In this document: positions 36,552 to 45,665 of the stretch, one piece after another
How positions within the stretch are numbered: position 1 is the first letter of the stretch
Layout: every line of letters begins with the position of its first letter
NCBI RefSeq assembly: GCF_014077625.1
Contig: NZ_JACFXU010000014.1
Span: forward strand, 744,001 to 808,000
Origin: Sediminihaliea albiluteola
GTDB taxonomy: Bacteria > Pseudomonadota > Gammaproteobacteria > Pseudomonadales > Halieaceae
Direction of reading: 5' to 3'
DNA length: 64,000 bases
Position numbers and translations under genes: made by a program
The notes under the pieces: generated by a model
The model's input: only the letters and a program-made list of their open reading frames with translations
Database searches by the model: none
What the model was told of the DNA's origin: nothing

Positions 36552-37782
36552 GGCGGCTACCTCCCAAAGCCGCCAAACCGGCGGCGTAACGGACAAATTC
36601 TCGCTTAAGCGGTGATAGCACATCGAGTCCAGATAGCGCTAAATCACGCAGTAAACCGAACACCGGATCACTGCGCATAAACAACTCTGGCAGCGCATCA
36701 CTAGCGCCAATGGTCAACCACTGATCCTGCTGTTGTCGCTGCTGATAAGCCTGTAGCACGCTCAAAGCGCCAAGGGGCGCTTTATCCGGCGCAGAGGCCA
36801 GCGCCTCAGCCAGTTGCGCTACGTCACGCAAGGCCAGGTTAAAACCCTGCCCGGCCACTGGGTGCAGTGTGTGAGCAGCATTACCCATGACCACCACTCC
36901 CTGGCGCAGTTGCTCACAGGACTGCAGCAATACCAAGGGGTAACAGTGCCGCTTGCCTACCTGTCGCATGCGACCTAGGCGATAGCCAAAGGTAGTTTGC
37001 AAAGCACTGAGAAACTCCTCTTCATCACAAGCTGCTAAGTGCTCGGCGCGCTCTGGTGGCAAGCTCCAGATCAGTGTGCTGCGATGCTCCCCCTGCCGTG
37101 CCGATAGCAAGGGCAAAAGCGCCAAGGGGCCATCGGCAGTAAAGCGCTCAAAGGCACAATTTTGATGCGACTCAGCAAAAGCGACATTGCACACCACAGC
37201 GCTCTGACCGTAAGACTTGCTATCTACCGCCACACCCAAAGATTCACGCAGACTCGAATCAGCACCGTCAGCCACAACTAGCAACTGCGCTGTGAAGCAC
37301 TCATGCTCAGCACCTTCAAGCTGTAGCTCCACACCCTGGGCCAGAGGCTTTAAGTCAGTCACCCTAGCTGGGCTGATGAGTTCCACACGGCCCTGTCGAT
37401 GCAAGGCCTGTAATAAGGCATTGCCCAGCCAGGCGTTCTCCACCACATGGCCCAAAGAAGGCCAGCCGTAATCACTCGCCTGCATCACAGTGCTACCAAA
37501 GCGGCCGCGACTGGAGACATGAATTCTTTCAATTGGACAGAGCCAGTGTTCGAGCTCGTCCCAAACCCCCATGGCCTGATAAATTTTTTGCGAGGAATAG
37601 CTCAGTGCGGTCGAGCGCGCATCAAATGATGGGTGGTACTGTGCTGCTGAACCTGGGCCCGGCAAGGCAAAGCCCTCCACCAGAGTAATCTGCAGGCCCG
37701 CAGGCAAGCGCTCAGCTAACTGCAAAGCCAGACTAACGCCGACCATACCGCCGCCGGCAATAACGATATCGCGCTGTTCCAT
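36541..37782 (-). CDS. ubiH: 2-octaprenyl-6-methoxyphenol hydroxylase UbiH
   Basis: 413 aa FAD monooxygenase of ubiquinone synthesis. It has IAGGGMVGVSLALQL (dinucleotide-binding), a middle VVADGADSSLRE motif, and MGNAAHTLHPVAGQGFNLALRD. ATG 37782 follows GAGG; an in-frame TTG one codon earlier is possible. Eleven bases of its end overlap the ubiI start, and pepP ends 10 bp upstream. Identity as UbiH comes mainly from position and similarity. Confidence 0.88.
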   Translation of the reverse strand: MEQRDIVIAGGGMVGVSLALQLAERLPAGLQITLVEGFALPGPGSAAQYHPSFDARSTALSYSSQKIYQAMGVWDELEHWLCPIERIHVSSRGRFGSTVMQASDYGWPSLGHVVENAWLGNALLQALHRQGRVELISPARVTDLKPLAQGVELQLEGAEHECFTAQLLVVADGADSSLRESLGVAVDSKSYGQSAVVCNVAFAESHQNCAFERFTADGPLALLPLLSARQGEHRSTLIWSLPPERAEHLAACDEEEFLSALQTTFGYRLGRMRQVGKRHCYPLVLLQSCEQLRQGVVVMGNAAHTLHPVAGQGFNLALRDVAQLAEALASAPDKAPLGALSVLQAYQQRQQQDQWLTIGASDALPELFMRSDPVFGLLRDLALSGLDVLSPLKREFVRYAAGLAALGGSRLER

Positions 37783-37792
37783 CAACTCTGCC

Positions 37793-39106
37793 TCACGCCG
37801 ACATCAACGCCTCGATATCAGCGACCGTACGAGGTACAGCGCTAGTTGTTATCTCGCAGCCAGTACTCGTCACCACCACGTTGTCTTCTATGCGTATACC
37901 GATACCGCGCCAGTGCTCGGCTACCGAGGTATTGTCCGGCGCCACATAAATACCAGGCTCTACAGTCATCACCATACCCGGCTCCAGGACCCGCCAGGCT
38001 TCATCCACTCGGTAACCGCCGACATCGTGCACATCTAAACCAAGCCAGTGACCGGCGCGATGCATATAAAAATCTCGGTAAGCACCCTCCTCAATGAGGG
38101 TCTGCACATCGCCCTGCAACAAACCCAGCTCAACTAAGCCCTCGGTGATGACCTGCACCGTCGCATCATGCGATTGGTTCCAGTGATTGCCGGGACGAAT
38201 GGCAGCAAAAGCCGCCTCTTGGGCCGCCAAGACCACCTCATAGAGTGCCCGCTGATGGTCATTGAATTTGCCACTGACCGGGAAAGTCCGTGTGACATCG
38301 GCAGCGTAACCTTCCAACTCACAGCCAGCATCAATCAAAACCAGATCGTCGCGCCGTAGTTTTGCTGTGTTTTCGACGTAGTGCAGGATGCAGCCATTAG
38401 CCCCGCCACCGACGATAGTGGTATAGGCTGGGTGGCGTGCGCCAGCCATGGCAAACTCATGCAAAATCTCTGCTTCGAGCTGGTACTCAAACACCCCCGG
38501 CTGGCAAAACTGCATTGCGCGGCAATGGGCGCGGGCGGTGATTTCGGCTGCCTCACGCATCACACGCAGCTCAGCTGCACTCTTGATCAAGCGCAAGTCG
38601 TGCAGCATATGATCTAGATCTGTGAGCTCCCCTGGGGGCACCGCGCCGGTCGATGCCCGGGCCCGAATATGATTAACCCAAGTCATCACTTGCTGGTCAA
38701 AACTGGCGCTGCGGCCCATTGAGTAATAGACCCGCTCGCGGCCCTCGATTAAGCCCGGCAAAATGTCATCGATATCACCGATGGGAAAAGCATCGTCCGC
38801 AGCAAAGTGCTCACAAACCCCCTGGGGGCCGTAGCGGCGACCATTCCACAACTCCTGCTGTGGCTCGCGCTCACGGCAGAACATCACAAACTCCCCGTGC
38901 TCTCGCTCAGGAATCAGCACCAATACGGACTGCGGCTCAACAAAGCCCGACAAGTAATAAAAATCGCTGTCTTGTCGAAAAGGGTATTCGGTATCGCGGC
39001 TGCGCACCTGCTCCTTGGCCGAGGGAATAATGGCAATGCTGTTGGGCTCCATCAAGGCCATCAGGCGCTTGCGGCGCCGAGCGTATTCGGCTTTTCCTAT
39101 AGTCAT
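37793..39106 (-). CDS. pepP: Xaa-Pro aminopeptidase II
   Basis: 437 aa metallopeptidase removing N-terminal residues before proline. The five metal ligands of the pita-bread fold are visible: Asp in DAGCELEGY, Asp in AADVTRTF, His in HWLGLDVHDVG, Glu in EPGIY and Glu in RIEDNVVV. A GTG at 39118 would add four residues; neither start has a clear ribosome site. Part of the ygfB-pepP-ubiH-ubiI operon. Confidence 0.93.
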   Translation of the reverse strand: MTIGKAEYARRRKRLMALMEPNSIAIIPSAKEQVRSRDTEYPFRQDSDFYYLSGFVEPQSVLVLIPEREHGEFVMFCREREPQQELWNGRRYGPQGVCEHFAADDAFPIGDIDDILPGLIEGRERVYYSMGRSASFDQQVMTWVNHIRARASTGAVPPGELTDLDHMLHDLRLIKSAAELRVMREAAEITARAHCRAMQFCQPGVFEYQLEAEILHEFAMAGARHPAYTTIVGGGANGCILHYVENTAKLRRDDLVLIDAGCELEGYAADVTRTFPVSGKFNDHQRALYEVVLAAQEAAFAAIRPGNHWNQSHDATVQVITEGLVELGLLQGDVQTLIEEGAYRDFYMHRAGHWLGLDVHDVGGYRVDEAWRVLEPGMVMTVEPGIYVAPDNTSVAEHWRGIGIRIEDNVVVTSTGCEITTSAVPRTVADIEALMSA

Positions 39107-39153
39107 TAATAATGTCACTCTGTCGCTGTTGGCATAAAAAGTCGCGGTACGGC

Positions 39154-39750
39154 TCAGTGGACCGAGGGCGGTGTAAGCTCACCGCTCTCCAATTGCCCCT
39201 GAGTATCCATAAAGACATTCAGCGTGGCAAAACGCAGGTATTCCACTATCTCCATAAAGTTAGCTTCGGACTCATCTTCTGAGAGATCCTCGTCTACTCC
39301 AGCCTCAATCATCATCGCAATATCCTTGAGGATTTCTGCACTGTCGCCCGGCAAACCTTGGCTGCCGCGCCCTGCGCTCGCAGTCACTCGGGCAAAACCC
39401 GACATAAAGCCTCTGCACCATAAGGCCAGAGCGTCCACGCGCAAAGTCAGCTCTATGTCGTCATCGGGCAGGAGCGGGTGAAACTCAAACTCATCATCTT
39501 GCAGAGCTGCCTGCGTCACATCGTAAAGCCGCAGCATGAGATCGGCCAGCTCACCGTGTAAATCAAGCTTCAGTGCCTGGTTTACTCCAGCCAAACCCGC
39601 AGCGGCTTCGCCGGTAGCTCCGGCACAAATTAGGCCAGTCAAGCAGCCGTGTAATTCAGAGGGCGATACATCTTCGCCCTGCTCGATCAGGTGGTCAGCG
39701 ATTTCATCAAAATCGAACACGCCACCTGCGGCGTGGTTGTCTTCAAACAT
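39154..39750 (-). CDS. ygfB: UPF0149/YgfB family protein
   Basis: 198 aa acidic protein. The family core is visible as ELHGCLTGLICAGA (about residues 33-46) and LALWCRGFMSGF, with an acidic C-terminus (EDLSEDESEANFMEIVEYLR). Homologues lie upstream of pepP. In Pseudomonas a YgfB-type protein has been linked to gene regulation, but the role here is not evident. ATG 39750 is chosen over an earlier GTG/ATG extension that overlaps the divergent promoter region. Confidence 0.9.
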   Translation of the reverse strand: MFEDNHAAGGVFDFDEIADHLIEQGEDVSPSELHGCLTGLICAGATGEAAAGLAGVNQALKLDLHGELADLMLRLYDVTQAALQDDEFEFHPLLPDDDIELTLRVDALALWCRGFMSGFARVTASAGRGSQGLPGDSAEILKDIAMMIEAGVDEDLSEDESEANFMEIVEYLRFATLNVFMDTQGQLESGELTPPSVH

Positions 39751-39845
39751 ATTGCGGATTCCCAGGCTTTGCGCCCCTACCGAAAAGCTCCAGCACATAC
39801 TGGAAAATACGGGGCAGGCTATTGATATCTCTGTATTTTGTCTCG

Positions 39846-39874
39846 TTGACCTCAGTGCAGCAGGAGCCTATAGT
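39846..39874 (+). promoter_or_regulatory. Sigma70-type promoter of the zapB-like/zapA unit
   Basis: TTGACC at 39846-39851 and TATAGT at 39869-39874 with an optimal 17-bp spacer. The predicted start near 39881 gives a short leader before ATG 39905. Confidence 0.6.
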
Positions 39875-39904
39875 GAGCCCACCAGACACCGCTAGTATAA
39901 CGCT

Positions 39905-40105
39905 ATGGCCGACAACCCGCTCAAGGCACTGGAGAGCAAAATCGACCAGCTGATTGCTCTGTGCAGCCAATTGAATCAAGAAAACCAGATGCTCAAGGCG
40001 GAAAGTTCCCGCTGGCAACGTGAGCGACAGGAACTGATCGACAAAAATGAACTGGCCCGCAACAAGGTCGAAGCCATGATCGATCGCCTGCGCGCCATGG
40101 AGTAA
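39905..40105 (+). CDS. Small coiled-coil protein (TIGR02449 family, ZapB-like)
   Basis: 66 aa, one continuous coiled coil (LESKIDQLIALCSQLNQENQ and LKAESSRWQRERQELIDKNE) with leucines at heptad spacing. Members of this family sit directly upstream of zapA in many gammaproteobacteria and resemble the division protein ZapB. No ribosome site is obvious. Four bases separate it from zapA. Confidence 0.85.
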   Translation: MADNPLKALESKIDQLIALCSQLNQENQMLKAESSRWQRERQELIDKNELARNKVEAMIDRLRAME

Positions 40106-40109
40106 GCAA

Positions 40110-40430
40110 GTGAGCAAACCCCACACAGTATCGGTGCGCATTCTAGACAAAGACTACCAAGTAGCCAGCCCAGAAGATCAGCAGGCTGAGCTAATTTTGT
40201 CGGCGCGCTACCTAGACCAAAAAATGCGCGCCATTCGCGACAGCGGAAAAGTGATAGGCATTGAGCGCATCGCTGTCATGGCAGCACTCAATATTAGCTA
40301 TGAGCTACTGCGCGCTACAGAGCAACTTAAGGCCGGCGAACTTGGCGGTAGTGCGGCAGACAATGTCGAGCACTTAAGTCAGAAAATTGAGGACGCTTTA
40401 CAGCACCTGCGCCAACTGGAAATCGGCTAG
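40110..40430 (+). CDS. zapA: Cell division protein ZapA
   Basis: 106 aa. ZapA cross-links FtsZ filaments at midcell. The N-terminal FtsZ-binding head has VSVRILDKDYQVASPED and ARYLDQKMR, and the C-terminal part is the dimerising coiled coil (ALNISYELLRATEQL). GTG start at 40110, 4 bp after the preceding gene. The 6S RNA gene follows, as in E. coli. Confidence 0.92.
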   Translation: MSKPHTVSVRILDKDYQVASPEDQQAELILSARYLDQKMRAIRDSGKVIGIERIAVMAALNISYELLRATEQLKAGELGGSAADNVEHLSQKIEDALQHLRQLEIG

Positions 40431-40478
40431 TTTCTGCAAGCTTCAATATCGACCCGCGACCTTCTGCTCTGTCTACGT

Positions 40479-40484
40479 TATAAT
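40479..40484 (+). promoter_or_regulatory. -10 element of the 6S RNA promoter
   Basis: A consensus TATAAT placed 7 bp upstream of the inferred 6S RNA 5-prime end. No strong -35 is visible at the usual distance. Confidence 0.6.
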
Positions 40485-40490
40485 GGACTC

Positions 40491-40669
40491 GGATTCCTGG
40501 TGTATTTGCCAGGCATAACGTCCTCGAGCCGATAATTGTACTACCGGGGGCTGCCAACTTCTGCTGTTGTGCATGTCCGGTACAATCCGGAAAGCCTGAA
40601 GCAGTCAGGCGCCACCACCTTGAACCATCGGGTTCAAGGGCAACTTTGCTAGCGGTACACTGGGAATCC
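40491..40669 (+). ncRNA. ssrS: 6S RNA
   Basis: About 179 nt. The 5-prime ggattcc pairs with the 3-prime ggaatcc, closing the long 6S hairpin. Conserved blocks known from 6S are visible: gagccgata near 40526, the gtgcatgtccggt region, gaaagcctgaag, and accttgaacc with gggttcaaggg near the 3-prime end. It lies between zapA and fau exactly as in E. coli. 6S RNA binds sigma70-RNA polymerase in stationary phase. Confidence 0.92.
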
Positions 40670-40683
40670 ACCTATTTAGATTT

Positions 40684-41274
40684 ATGACTAGCCCCGCCAA
40701 GCTCAAAACACAACTTCGCCAACATTTTCGCCAGCAGCGCCGAGCCCTGAGTCCTGCGCAGCAAGCGGCGGCCGCCGAAGGCGTTCTCCAACACATCGAA
40801 CAACTCCCCGGCTGGCCCCAACGGCGCCACATCGCAGTGTATTTGCCCGCTGATGGTGAGCTTGATACCGCGCCCATTGTACAACTCTGCCGCTTGAGCA
40901 AACGACAGCTCTATCTCCCTCGAATCGGGGCACAAGGTTTGATGAGTTTTGCCCTATGGGCAGAAGGGCTCAGCCTGAGTCGCAATCGCTACGGTATAGC
41001 CGAGCCGCCGCTCAGCGAGCCTAGCCTGGCCTGTGATGACTTAGATCTGGTGTTTTTACCCCTGGTGAGCTGGGATCGACGCGGGCATCGCCTAGGCATG
41101 GGAGGTGGTTATTACGATCGCTTACTGGCAGAGGCCCCTCCCTCAACTTTGCTGGTGGGGCTAGCTCATTCGATACAAGAACATGAGGGACTACCCTCTG
41201 AGGCTTGGGATATTCCCTTGGACTACGTCCTCACTGACAGCGAGCTACACCGCTGCCGCAACAGGCAGAACTAG
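40684..41274 (+). CDS. fau: 5-formyltetrahydrofolate cyclo-ligase
   Basis: 196 aa; ATP-dependent conversion of 5-formyl- to 5,10-methenyl-tetrahydrofolate. It has LKTQLRQHFRQQRRALS at the N-terminus, DLVFLPLVSWDRRGHRLGMG and the ATP-site GMGGGYYDRLL. It is located 14 bp after the 6S RNA 3-prime end and is likely expressed with it by read-through processing, as in E. coli (ygfA). Confidence 0.93.
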   Translation: MTSPAKLKTQLRQHFRQQRRALSPAQQAAAAEGVLQHIEQLPGWPQRRHIAVYLPADGELDTAPIVQLCRLSKRQLYLPRIGAQGLMSFALWAEGLSLSRNRYGIAEPPLSEPSLACDDLDLVFLPLVSWDRRGHRLGMGGGYYDRLLAEAPPSTLLVGLAHSIQEHEGLPSEAWDIPLDYVLTDSELHRCRNRQN

Positions 41275-41417
41275 TCTTGGCTAATAATGCCAGCCTGCAA
41301 TTCAGAGGCAGGGGCAGCAACGGTATTGTTTGCCGCCATCGGCAACATGAGTGTCAGCAGCACACCAAAGCCAAACACCGCCATGAGCACTAGCAAAAAA
41401 TCTGGTTTACGTTTCAC
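41271..41417 (-). CDS. Small single-span membrane protein (48 aa)
   Basis: GTG at 41417 to TAG at 41271-41273. The product starts MKRKPDFLLVLMAVFGFGVL: two positive N-terminal residues, a hydrophobic stretch of about 24 residues (7-30) and a short polar tail (NNTVAAPASELQAG). GAGAG lies upstream of the GTG and an in-frame stop just precedes it. It overlaps the fau stop by 4 bases. I do not recognise the family; the topology argues that it is real. Confidence 0.5.
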   Translation of the reverse strand: MKRKPDFLLVLMAVFGFGVLLTLMLPMAANNTVAAPASELQAGIISQD

Positions 41418-41743
41418 GCTTGGTCACTCTCGTCTTAAATAATATCCACCTTGACTCTCTGCTATGGAGCCTTAGGCCGGGGCGTTTCCTACAAACATTC
41501 GTCAGCGCATAATTTTTATTTTAAGAACTCGATCCAAGTGCGTGATTTGCCTCACAATTCTTGAATCTACGCGCAATAAACTTGGCAATATTTCACAAAC
41601 TGAGCGCGAGTTTAACGCAGCCCCCAGCAAATGAAAACCCTGAAAGCCGCATAAACAGTAGCTTTACGGGATATTTTTTATTTTTTTAAGCAGGGCTTGC
41701 GGATTTGACCTCTGAGGCCCGATCGTCTACCTCAAAATATTGC
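41418..41743. other. Intergenic stretch without gene
   Basis: 326 bp between the small membrane protein gene and ilvA, both leftward. It is AT-richer than its surroundings. It holds the promoter of the small gene and the ilvA end. An A/T run at 41672-41690 (attttttatttttttaa) follows no clear hairpin. I see no open frame or conserved RNA. Confidence 0.5.
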
Positions 41744-43267
41744 TCATTGTTTGCCCAAATAGAGCTTGTAAGCCACGTTGTCAGTCTCTTCCCGATAGGG
41801 ATAGCCGACCCCGTCAAGCACCGCCCGAAACTGAGCGCGCTCACCCCGCGCTACCTGCACCCCAACCAGGATACGGCCGTAAGCAGAGCCATGGTTGCGA
41901 TAGTGGAACATGGAGATATTCCACTTCTGTCCCAAACTAGAGAGAAACTTTAACAGGGCCCCAGGGCGCTCTGGAAACTCAACTCGATACACGGCTTCGT
42001 TATCTACCTCAGCCGGAGCCCGGCCACCGACCATATAGCGCACATGCAGCTTGGCCATTTCGTTGTCACTGAGGTCTTCACACTCATAGCCTCCCTCACG
42101 CAACTCAGCCAGTAGCTTTTCTAGATCATCACCACCTGGGGTGACACTGAGCCCGACAAACACTAGTGCTTGCTGAGGGTCCGAGAAACGGTAGTTAAAC
42201 TCGGTGATATTGCGCCGCCCCAAAGCGCTGCAGAAGCGACGGAAGCTACCGGGTTCTTCGGGAATTCTCACACTGATCACTGCTTCGCGCTTTTCACCGA
42301 TTTCGGTGCGCTCAGAAATGTAGCGCAGCCGATCGAAGTTAGTATTGGCGCCACTCACAATGGCCAACAAATGCTGCCCCTTTAGGCCGTCCCGCGCGAC
42401 GTATTTCTTCATGCCTGCCAGCGCTAAGGCACCCGCCGGCTCAGCGATACTGCGGGTGTCCTCGAAAATATCTTTAATCGCGGCACACATTTCATCGGTA
42501 TTAGCAGTAATAACCTCATCCACGGTGTCACGGATTATCCTGAAAGGCTCTTTGCCAATCTGCGCCACCGCACAGCCCTCAGCAAAGAGACCGACCTCTG
42601 GCAGCGTGACTCGGCGACCGCGCTCTAAGGCCAACTTAAGGCAGGCGGCATCTTCAGGCTCTACACCGATAATCTTAGTCTGGGGCCAAACATACCTTAT
42701 ATAAGCTGCAACACCGGCCAACAGACCGCCTCCACCCACCGGCACAAAGATCGCATCTAGGGGCTCTTGGCGCTGGCGCACAATTTCCATGGCGACGGTA
42801 CCCTGTCCGGCAATCACATCTGGATCATCAAAGGGGTGCACATAGACCATCCCCTTATCATCCACAAAAGACTGCGCCTTGGTCGCCGCTTCCTCAAAAG
42901 AATCTCCGTGCAGCACCACCCGAGCGCCCCAATTGCGCACAGCATCAACCTTAATTTGGGGAGTGGTGCGAGGCATCACAATCACCGCTTTTACATTCAA
43001 GCGCTGCGCCGCCATCGCCAAGCCCTGAGCGTGATTACCCGCCGAGGCAGCCACCACTCCGGCGTCGCGCTGCGCCTGACTCAGGCGCTGCATTTTGTTA
43101 TAGGCACCGCGTAGCTTGAAAGAGAAAACCGGCTGCAGATCTTCGCGCTTTAGCCAGACCGTATTGGCCAAGCGCGCCGTCAACAGCGCCGCTTCCTGCA
43201 GAGGGGACTCACGGGCAACATCGTATACGCGCGCGTCGAGGATTCGTTTGATATAAGTCTGCGGCAT
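41744..43267 (-). CDS. ilvA: Threonine dehydratase (biosynthetic)
   Basis: 507 aa PLP enzyme converting threonine to 2-oxobutyrate, the first step of isoleucine synthesis. The PLP Lys51 is in FSFKLRGAYNKM and the phosphate loop is PVGGGGLLAGV. Two C-terminal ACT-like regulatory domains follow (from about residue 335; REAVISVRIPEEPGSF and VYRVEFPERPGALLKF). Start 43267 (MPQTYIKRILDARVYD) fits homologues; ATG 43303 is an alternative. Divergent from rpiA. Confidence 0.94.
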   Translation of the reverse strand: MPQTYIKRILDARVYDVARESPLQEAALLTARLANTVWLKREDLQPVFSFKLRGAYNKMQRLSQAQRDAGVVAASAGNHAQGLAMAAQRLNVKAVIVMPRTTPQIKVDAVRNWGARVVLHGDSFEEAATKAQSFVDDKGMVYVHPFDDPDVIAGQGTVAMEIVRQRQEPLDAIFVPVGGGGLLAGVAAYIRYVWPQTKIIGVEPEDAACLKLALERGRRVTLPEVGLFAEGCAVAQIGKEPFRIIRDTVDEVITANTDEMCAAIKDIFEDTRSIAEPAGALALAGMKKYVARDGLKGQHLLAIVSGANTNFDRLRYISERTEIGEKREAVISVRIPEEPGSFRRFCSALGRRNITEFNYRFSDPQQALVFVGLSVTPGGDDLEKLLAELREGGYECEDLSDNEMAKLHVRYMVGGRAPAEVDNEAVYRVEFPERPGALLKFLSSLGQKWNISMFHYRNHGSAYGRILVGVQVARGERAQFRAVLDGVGYPYREETDNVAYKLYLGKQ

Positions 43268-43381
43268 CTGATCGCTGGCACCTGTGGAAAAATGAGTTCG
43301 CATGGTAATGGAGCTGTGCATTATTTTCAGCCCCACAGTAGCTATATCGGTATTTTTCGTGCTTACCTTCGAGGGCTTTCC

Positions 43382-43387
43382 TATAAT
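43382..43387 (+). promoter_or_regulatory. -10 element upstream of rpiA
   Basis: A TATAAT hexamer 44 bp before the rpiA ATG. The region around -35 is not close to consensus. Confidence 0.5.
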
Positions 43388-43430
43388 AGCCGCCCAGCAC
43401 GCCCCCACTTACATGCCTCAGGAGTACACA

Positions 43431-44105
43431 ATGACCCAAGATGAACTGAAACAGGCTGTGGCAGATGCCGCACTGGCTTTCATCAAACCAAAATTGGAAT
43501 CCGATACCGTTTTGGGCATTGGCACCGGCTCCACCGCTAACCTATTTATTGATGCACTGGCCCCCATCAAGGGCCTGATCAAGGCCACCGTCGCCAGCTC
43601 CGAAGCATCGGCCGAGCGACTGCGCGCCCATGGCATTCCGGTCTATGACCTGAACCTTGTTGATCAAGTGGATTTCTACATCGACGGTGCCGACGAAGCC
43701 AACCGCGCTCTGCAACTTATCAAAGGCGGCGGCGCAGCACTGACTCGGGAAAAAATTGTGGCGGCAGTGGCCAAAACCTTTATCTGCATCGCTGATGACA
43801 GCAAGCTGGTCCATACTTTGGGCGGCTTTCCACTGCCGGTAGAAGTGATCCCCATGGCCCGCAGCCATGTGGCGCGGGAGCTGGTTAAGCTAGGCGGTGA
43901 CCCGGTTTACCGAGAAGGTGTGCTAACTGATAACGGCAATATCATTTTGGACGTGCACAACTTTTCCATTCCACAGCCCTTTGCCACCGAAGAAAAAATT
44001 AACGGTATTACCGGGGTTGTCACCAATGGACTGTTTGCCCATCGGCCGGCAGATGTACTACTGCTAGGCACGGCCTCAGGGGTAGAGACGCTTTACGCTG
44101 AGTAA
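43431..44105 (+). CDS. rpiA: Ribose-5-phosphate isomerase A
   Basis: 224 aa; interconverts ribose-5- and ribulose-5-phosphate. Motifs: [32 protein letters not shown] with the catalytic Asp, and [15 protein letters not shown] with Glu and Lys. AGGAG precedes ATG 43431; the frame is open upstream but those codons overlap the ilvA promoter region. Divergent to ilvA as in Pseudomonas. Confidence 0.96.
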   Translation: MTQDELKQAVADAALAFIKPKLESDTVLGIGTGSTANLFIDALAPIKGLIKATVASSEASAERLRAHGIPVYDLNLVDQVDFYIDGADEANRALQLIKGGGAALTREKIVAAVAKTFICIADDSKLVHTLGGFPLPVEVIPMARSHVARELVKLGGDPVYREGVLTDNGNIILDVHNFSIPQPFATEEKINGITGVVTNGLFAHRPADVLLLGTASGVETLYAE

Positions 44106-44126
44106 GAGCTCAGCGTAAAGCCGTGA

Positions 44127-45542
44127 CTATAGATCAAAAATCTTACCGGGGTTCATAATCCCGGCTGGATCAAAAGCCCGCTTGATCTGCCGCATCAGAT
44201 CGACTTCTAGGGCAGAGCGGCTGTAGTGTAGATAGTCTTTTTTCAGTAGGCCCACGCCATGCTCTGCTGACACGCTGCCGCCGTAGCGCTGGACAATTTC
44301 AAAGACCCAGCGGCTAACTTCTCCACAACGCTGCTGGAATTCAGCTTTAGGCAAGGCATCGGGCTTCAAGACATTTAAGTGCACATTGCCATCGCCAATG
44401 TGACCAAACCAGACAATCTCAAAATCTGGATAGGCTCCGTTAACCACTGACTCAACCTCAGCCAAAAAAGCTGGGACTTTCGACACAGTGGTCGATATAT
44501 CGTTTTTGTAAGGGGTCCAGCGCGCGATGGTTTCGGAAATATCCTCCCGCAAGCGCCACAGTGACTCTGCTTGAGCGACACTCTGGCTGATCACGCCATC
44601 AATTACCCAGCCTTGCTCAACGCAGTGCTCAAACAGCTCCATGGCCAGCTCCATATCGGCCTCACTGCGCTGCTCAAACTCCAATAGCGCATAAAACTCA
44701 GTCGGACTTTCAAAGGGACGCTGTAGGCCCTGGTGCTCCACCACTTTTTGCAGGGCCAGCTCAGAGAAAAACTCAAAAGCCTGCAGGTCCATACGCTTTT
44801 GATAGACCTCCAACACCTCCATCACAGAGGCCATATCTGGGGTGCCCAAGACCAACACCACCGGATCTTGTGGTGGCCGAGCTAGCCGCATGGTGGCCTC
44901 AACCACAATACCCAAAGTACCCTCCGCCCCAATCACCAACTGGCGCAGGTCGTAACCGGCGTTGTTCTTCATCAAACCGCGGTTGAGATCTAGCAATTCG
45001 CCAGTGCCAGTCACTAGCTTCAAGCCAGCCACCCAGTCGCGCGTCATGCCGTGGCGAATCACCTTGATGCCACCAGCATTGGTTGAGATGTTGCCGCCAA
45101 TCTGGCTGGAGCCCGCAGAAGCAAAATCCACTGGATAAAATAAACCCTGCTCCTGGGCGAAGTTTTGCAGCTGCTCAGTAATTACCCCTGCACCGCAGCG
45201 CACACTGCGCTCAACCGGGTTGAAATCGCTTATGCTGTTCAAACGGTCCAGCGCAATCACTAGCTCGCCCCGATAAGCCACAGCACCCGCACTGAGCCCG
45301 GTGCGGCCACCTGAGGGCACCACTGCTAGGTTTTCCCGCGCGGCTAATCGAACCACTTCCTGCACTTGCTCGATGCTCCCTGGAAGCACTACAGCACAGG
45401 GTGCCGGCCTGTAGACGCGGGTCCAATCACCGCCGTAGTGAGCCTTTGAATCAGCGTCGCTGAGCACGCGGTCTTTACCAACAATTGCCTCTAATGAGGC
45501 CACTAATTCCGGGCTCAACTCACTCACTGCCAACTCACTCAC
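44127..45542 (-). CDS. FAD-linked D-2-hydroxyglutarate dehydrogenase
   Basis: 471 aa PCMH-type flavoprotein of the GlcD/D2HGDH family. FAD-binding segments: PSGGRTGLSAGAV, SSQIGGNISTNAGGIKVIRHG and GAEGTLGIV. C-terminal metal/substrate motifs: GHIGDGNVHLNVL and SAEHGVGLLKK. GTG 45542 is chosen because GAGGA lies just upstream; GTG 45566 has no such site. It is divergent from serA; in Pseudomonas the neighbouring homologue re-oxidises D-2-hydroxyglutarate made by SerA. Glycolate or lactate oxidation remains possible. Confidence 0.85.
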   Translation of the reverse strand: MSELAVSELSPELVASLEAIVGKDRVLSDADSKAHYGGDWTRVYRPAPCAVVLPGSIEQVQEVVRLAARENLAVVPSGGRTGLSAGAVAYRGELVIALDRLNSISDFNPVERSVRCGAGVITEQLQNFAQEQGLFYPVDFASAGSSQIGGNISTNAGGIKVIRHGMTRDWVAGLKLVTGTGELLDLNRGLMKNNAGYDLRQLVIGAEGTLGIVVEATMRLARPPQDPVVLVLGTPDMASVMEVLEVYQKRMDLQAFEFFSELALQKVVEHQGLQRPFESPTEFYALLEFEQRSEADMELAMELFEHCVEQGWVIDGVISQSVAQAESLWRLREDISETIARWTPYKNDISTTVSKVPAFLAEVESVVNGAYPDFEIVWFGHIGDGNVHLNVLKPDALPKAEFQQRCGEVSRWVFEIVQRYGGSVSAEHGVGLLKKDYLHYSRSALEVDLMRQIKRAFDPAGIMNPGKIFDL

Positions 45543-45598
45543 AAAAAGTCCTCGGGTATTTTTCACGACAGGCCACTAGCGGCACTGAATTTTGGGCG

Positions 45599-45616
45599 GC
45601 ATATGATAACATATGC
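45599..45616. promoter_or_regulatory. Perfect palindrome in the serA / D2HGDH divergent promoter region
   Basis: Arms gcatatg and catatgc separated by ataa, between the divergent starts at 45542 and 45666. Size and placement fit an operator shared by both genes. Regulator unknown. Confidence 0.45.
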
Positions 45617-45665
45617 GCCCCCGGGAACCCCCGATATATCCACGAACAACACGGAGCCAAGCCCT

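Noticed and set aside
39894-39908. TATAAC just before ATG 39905 as the promoter of the zapB-like gene
   Set aside because: It would start transcription after the ATG; the TTGACC-17-TATAGT promoter at 39846-39874 explains expression better.
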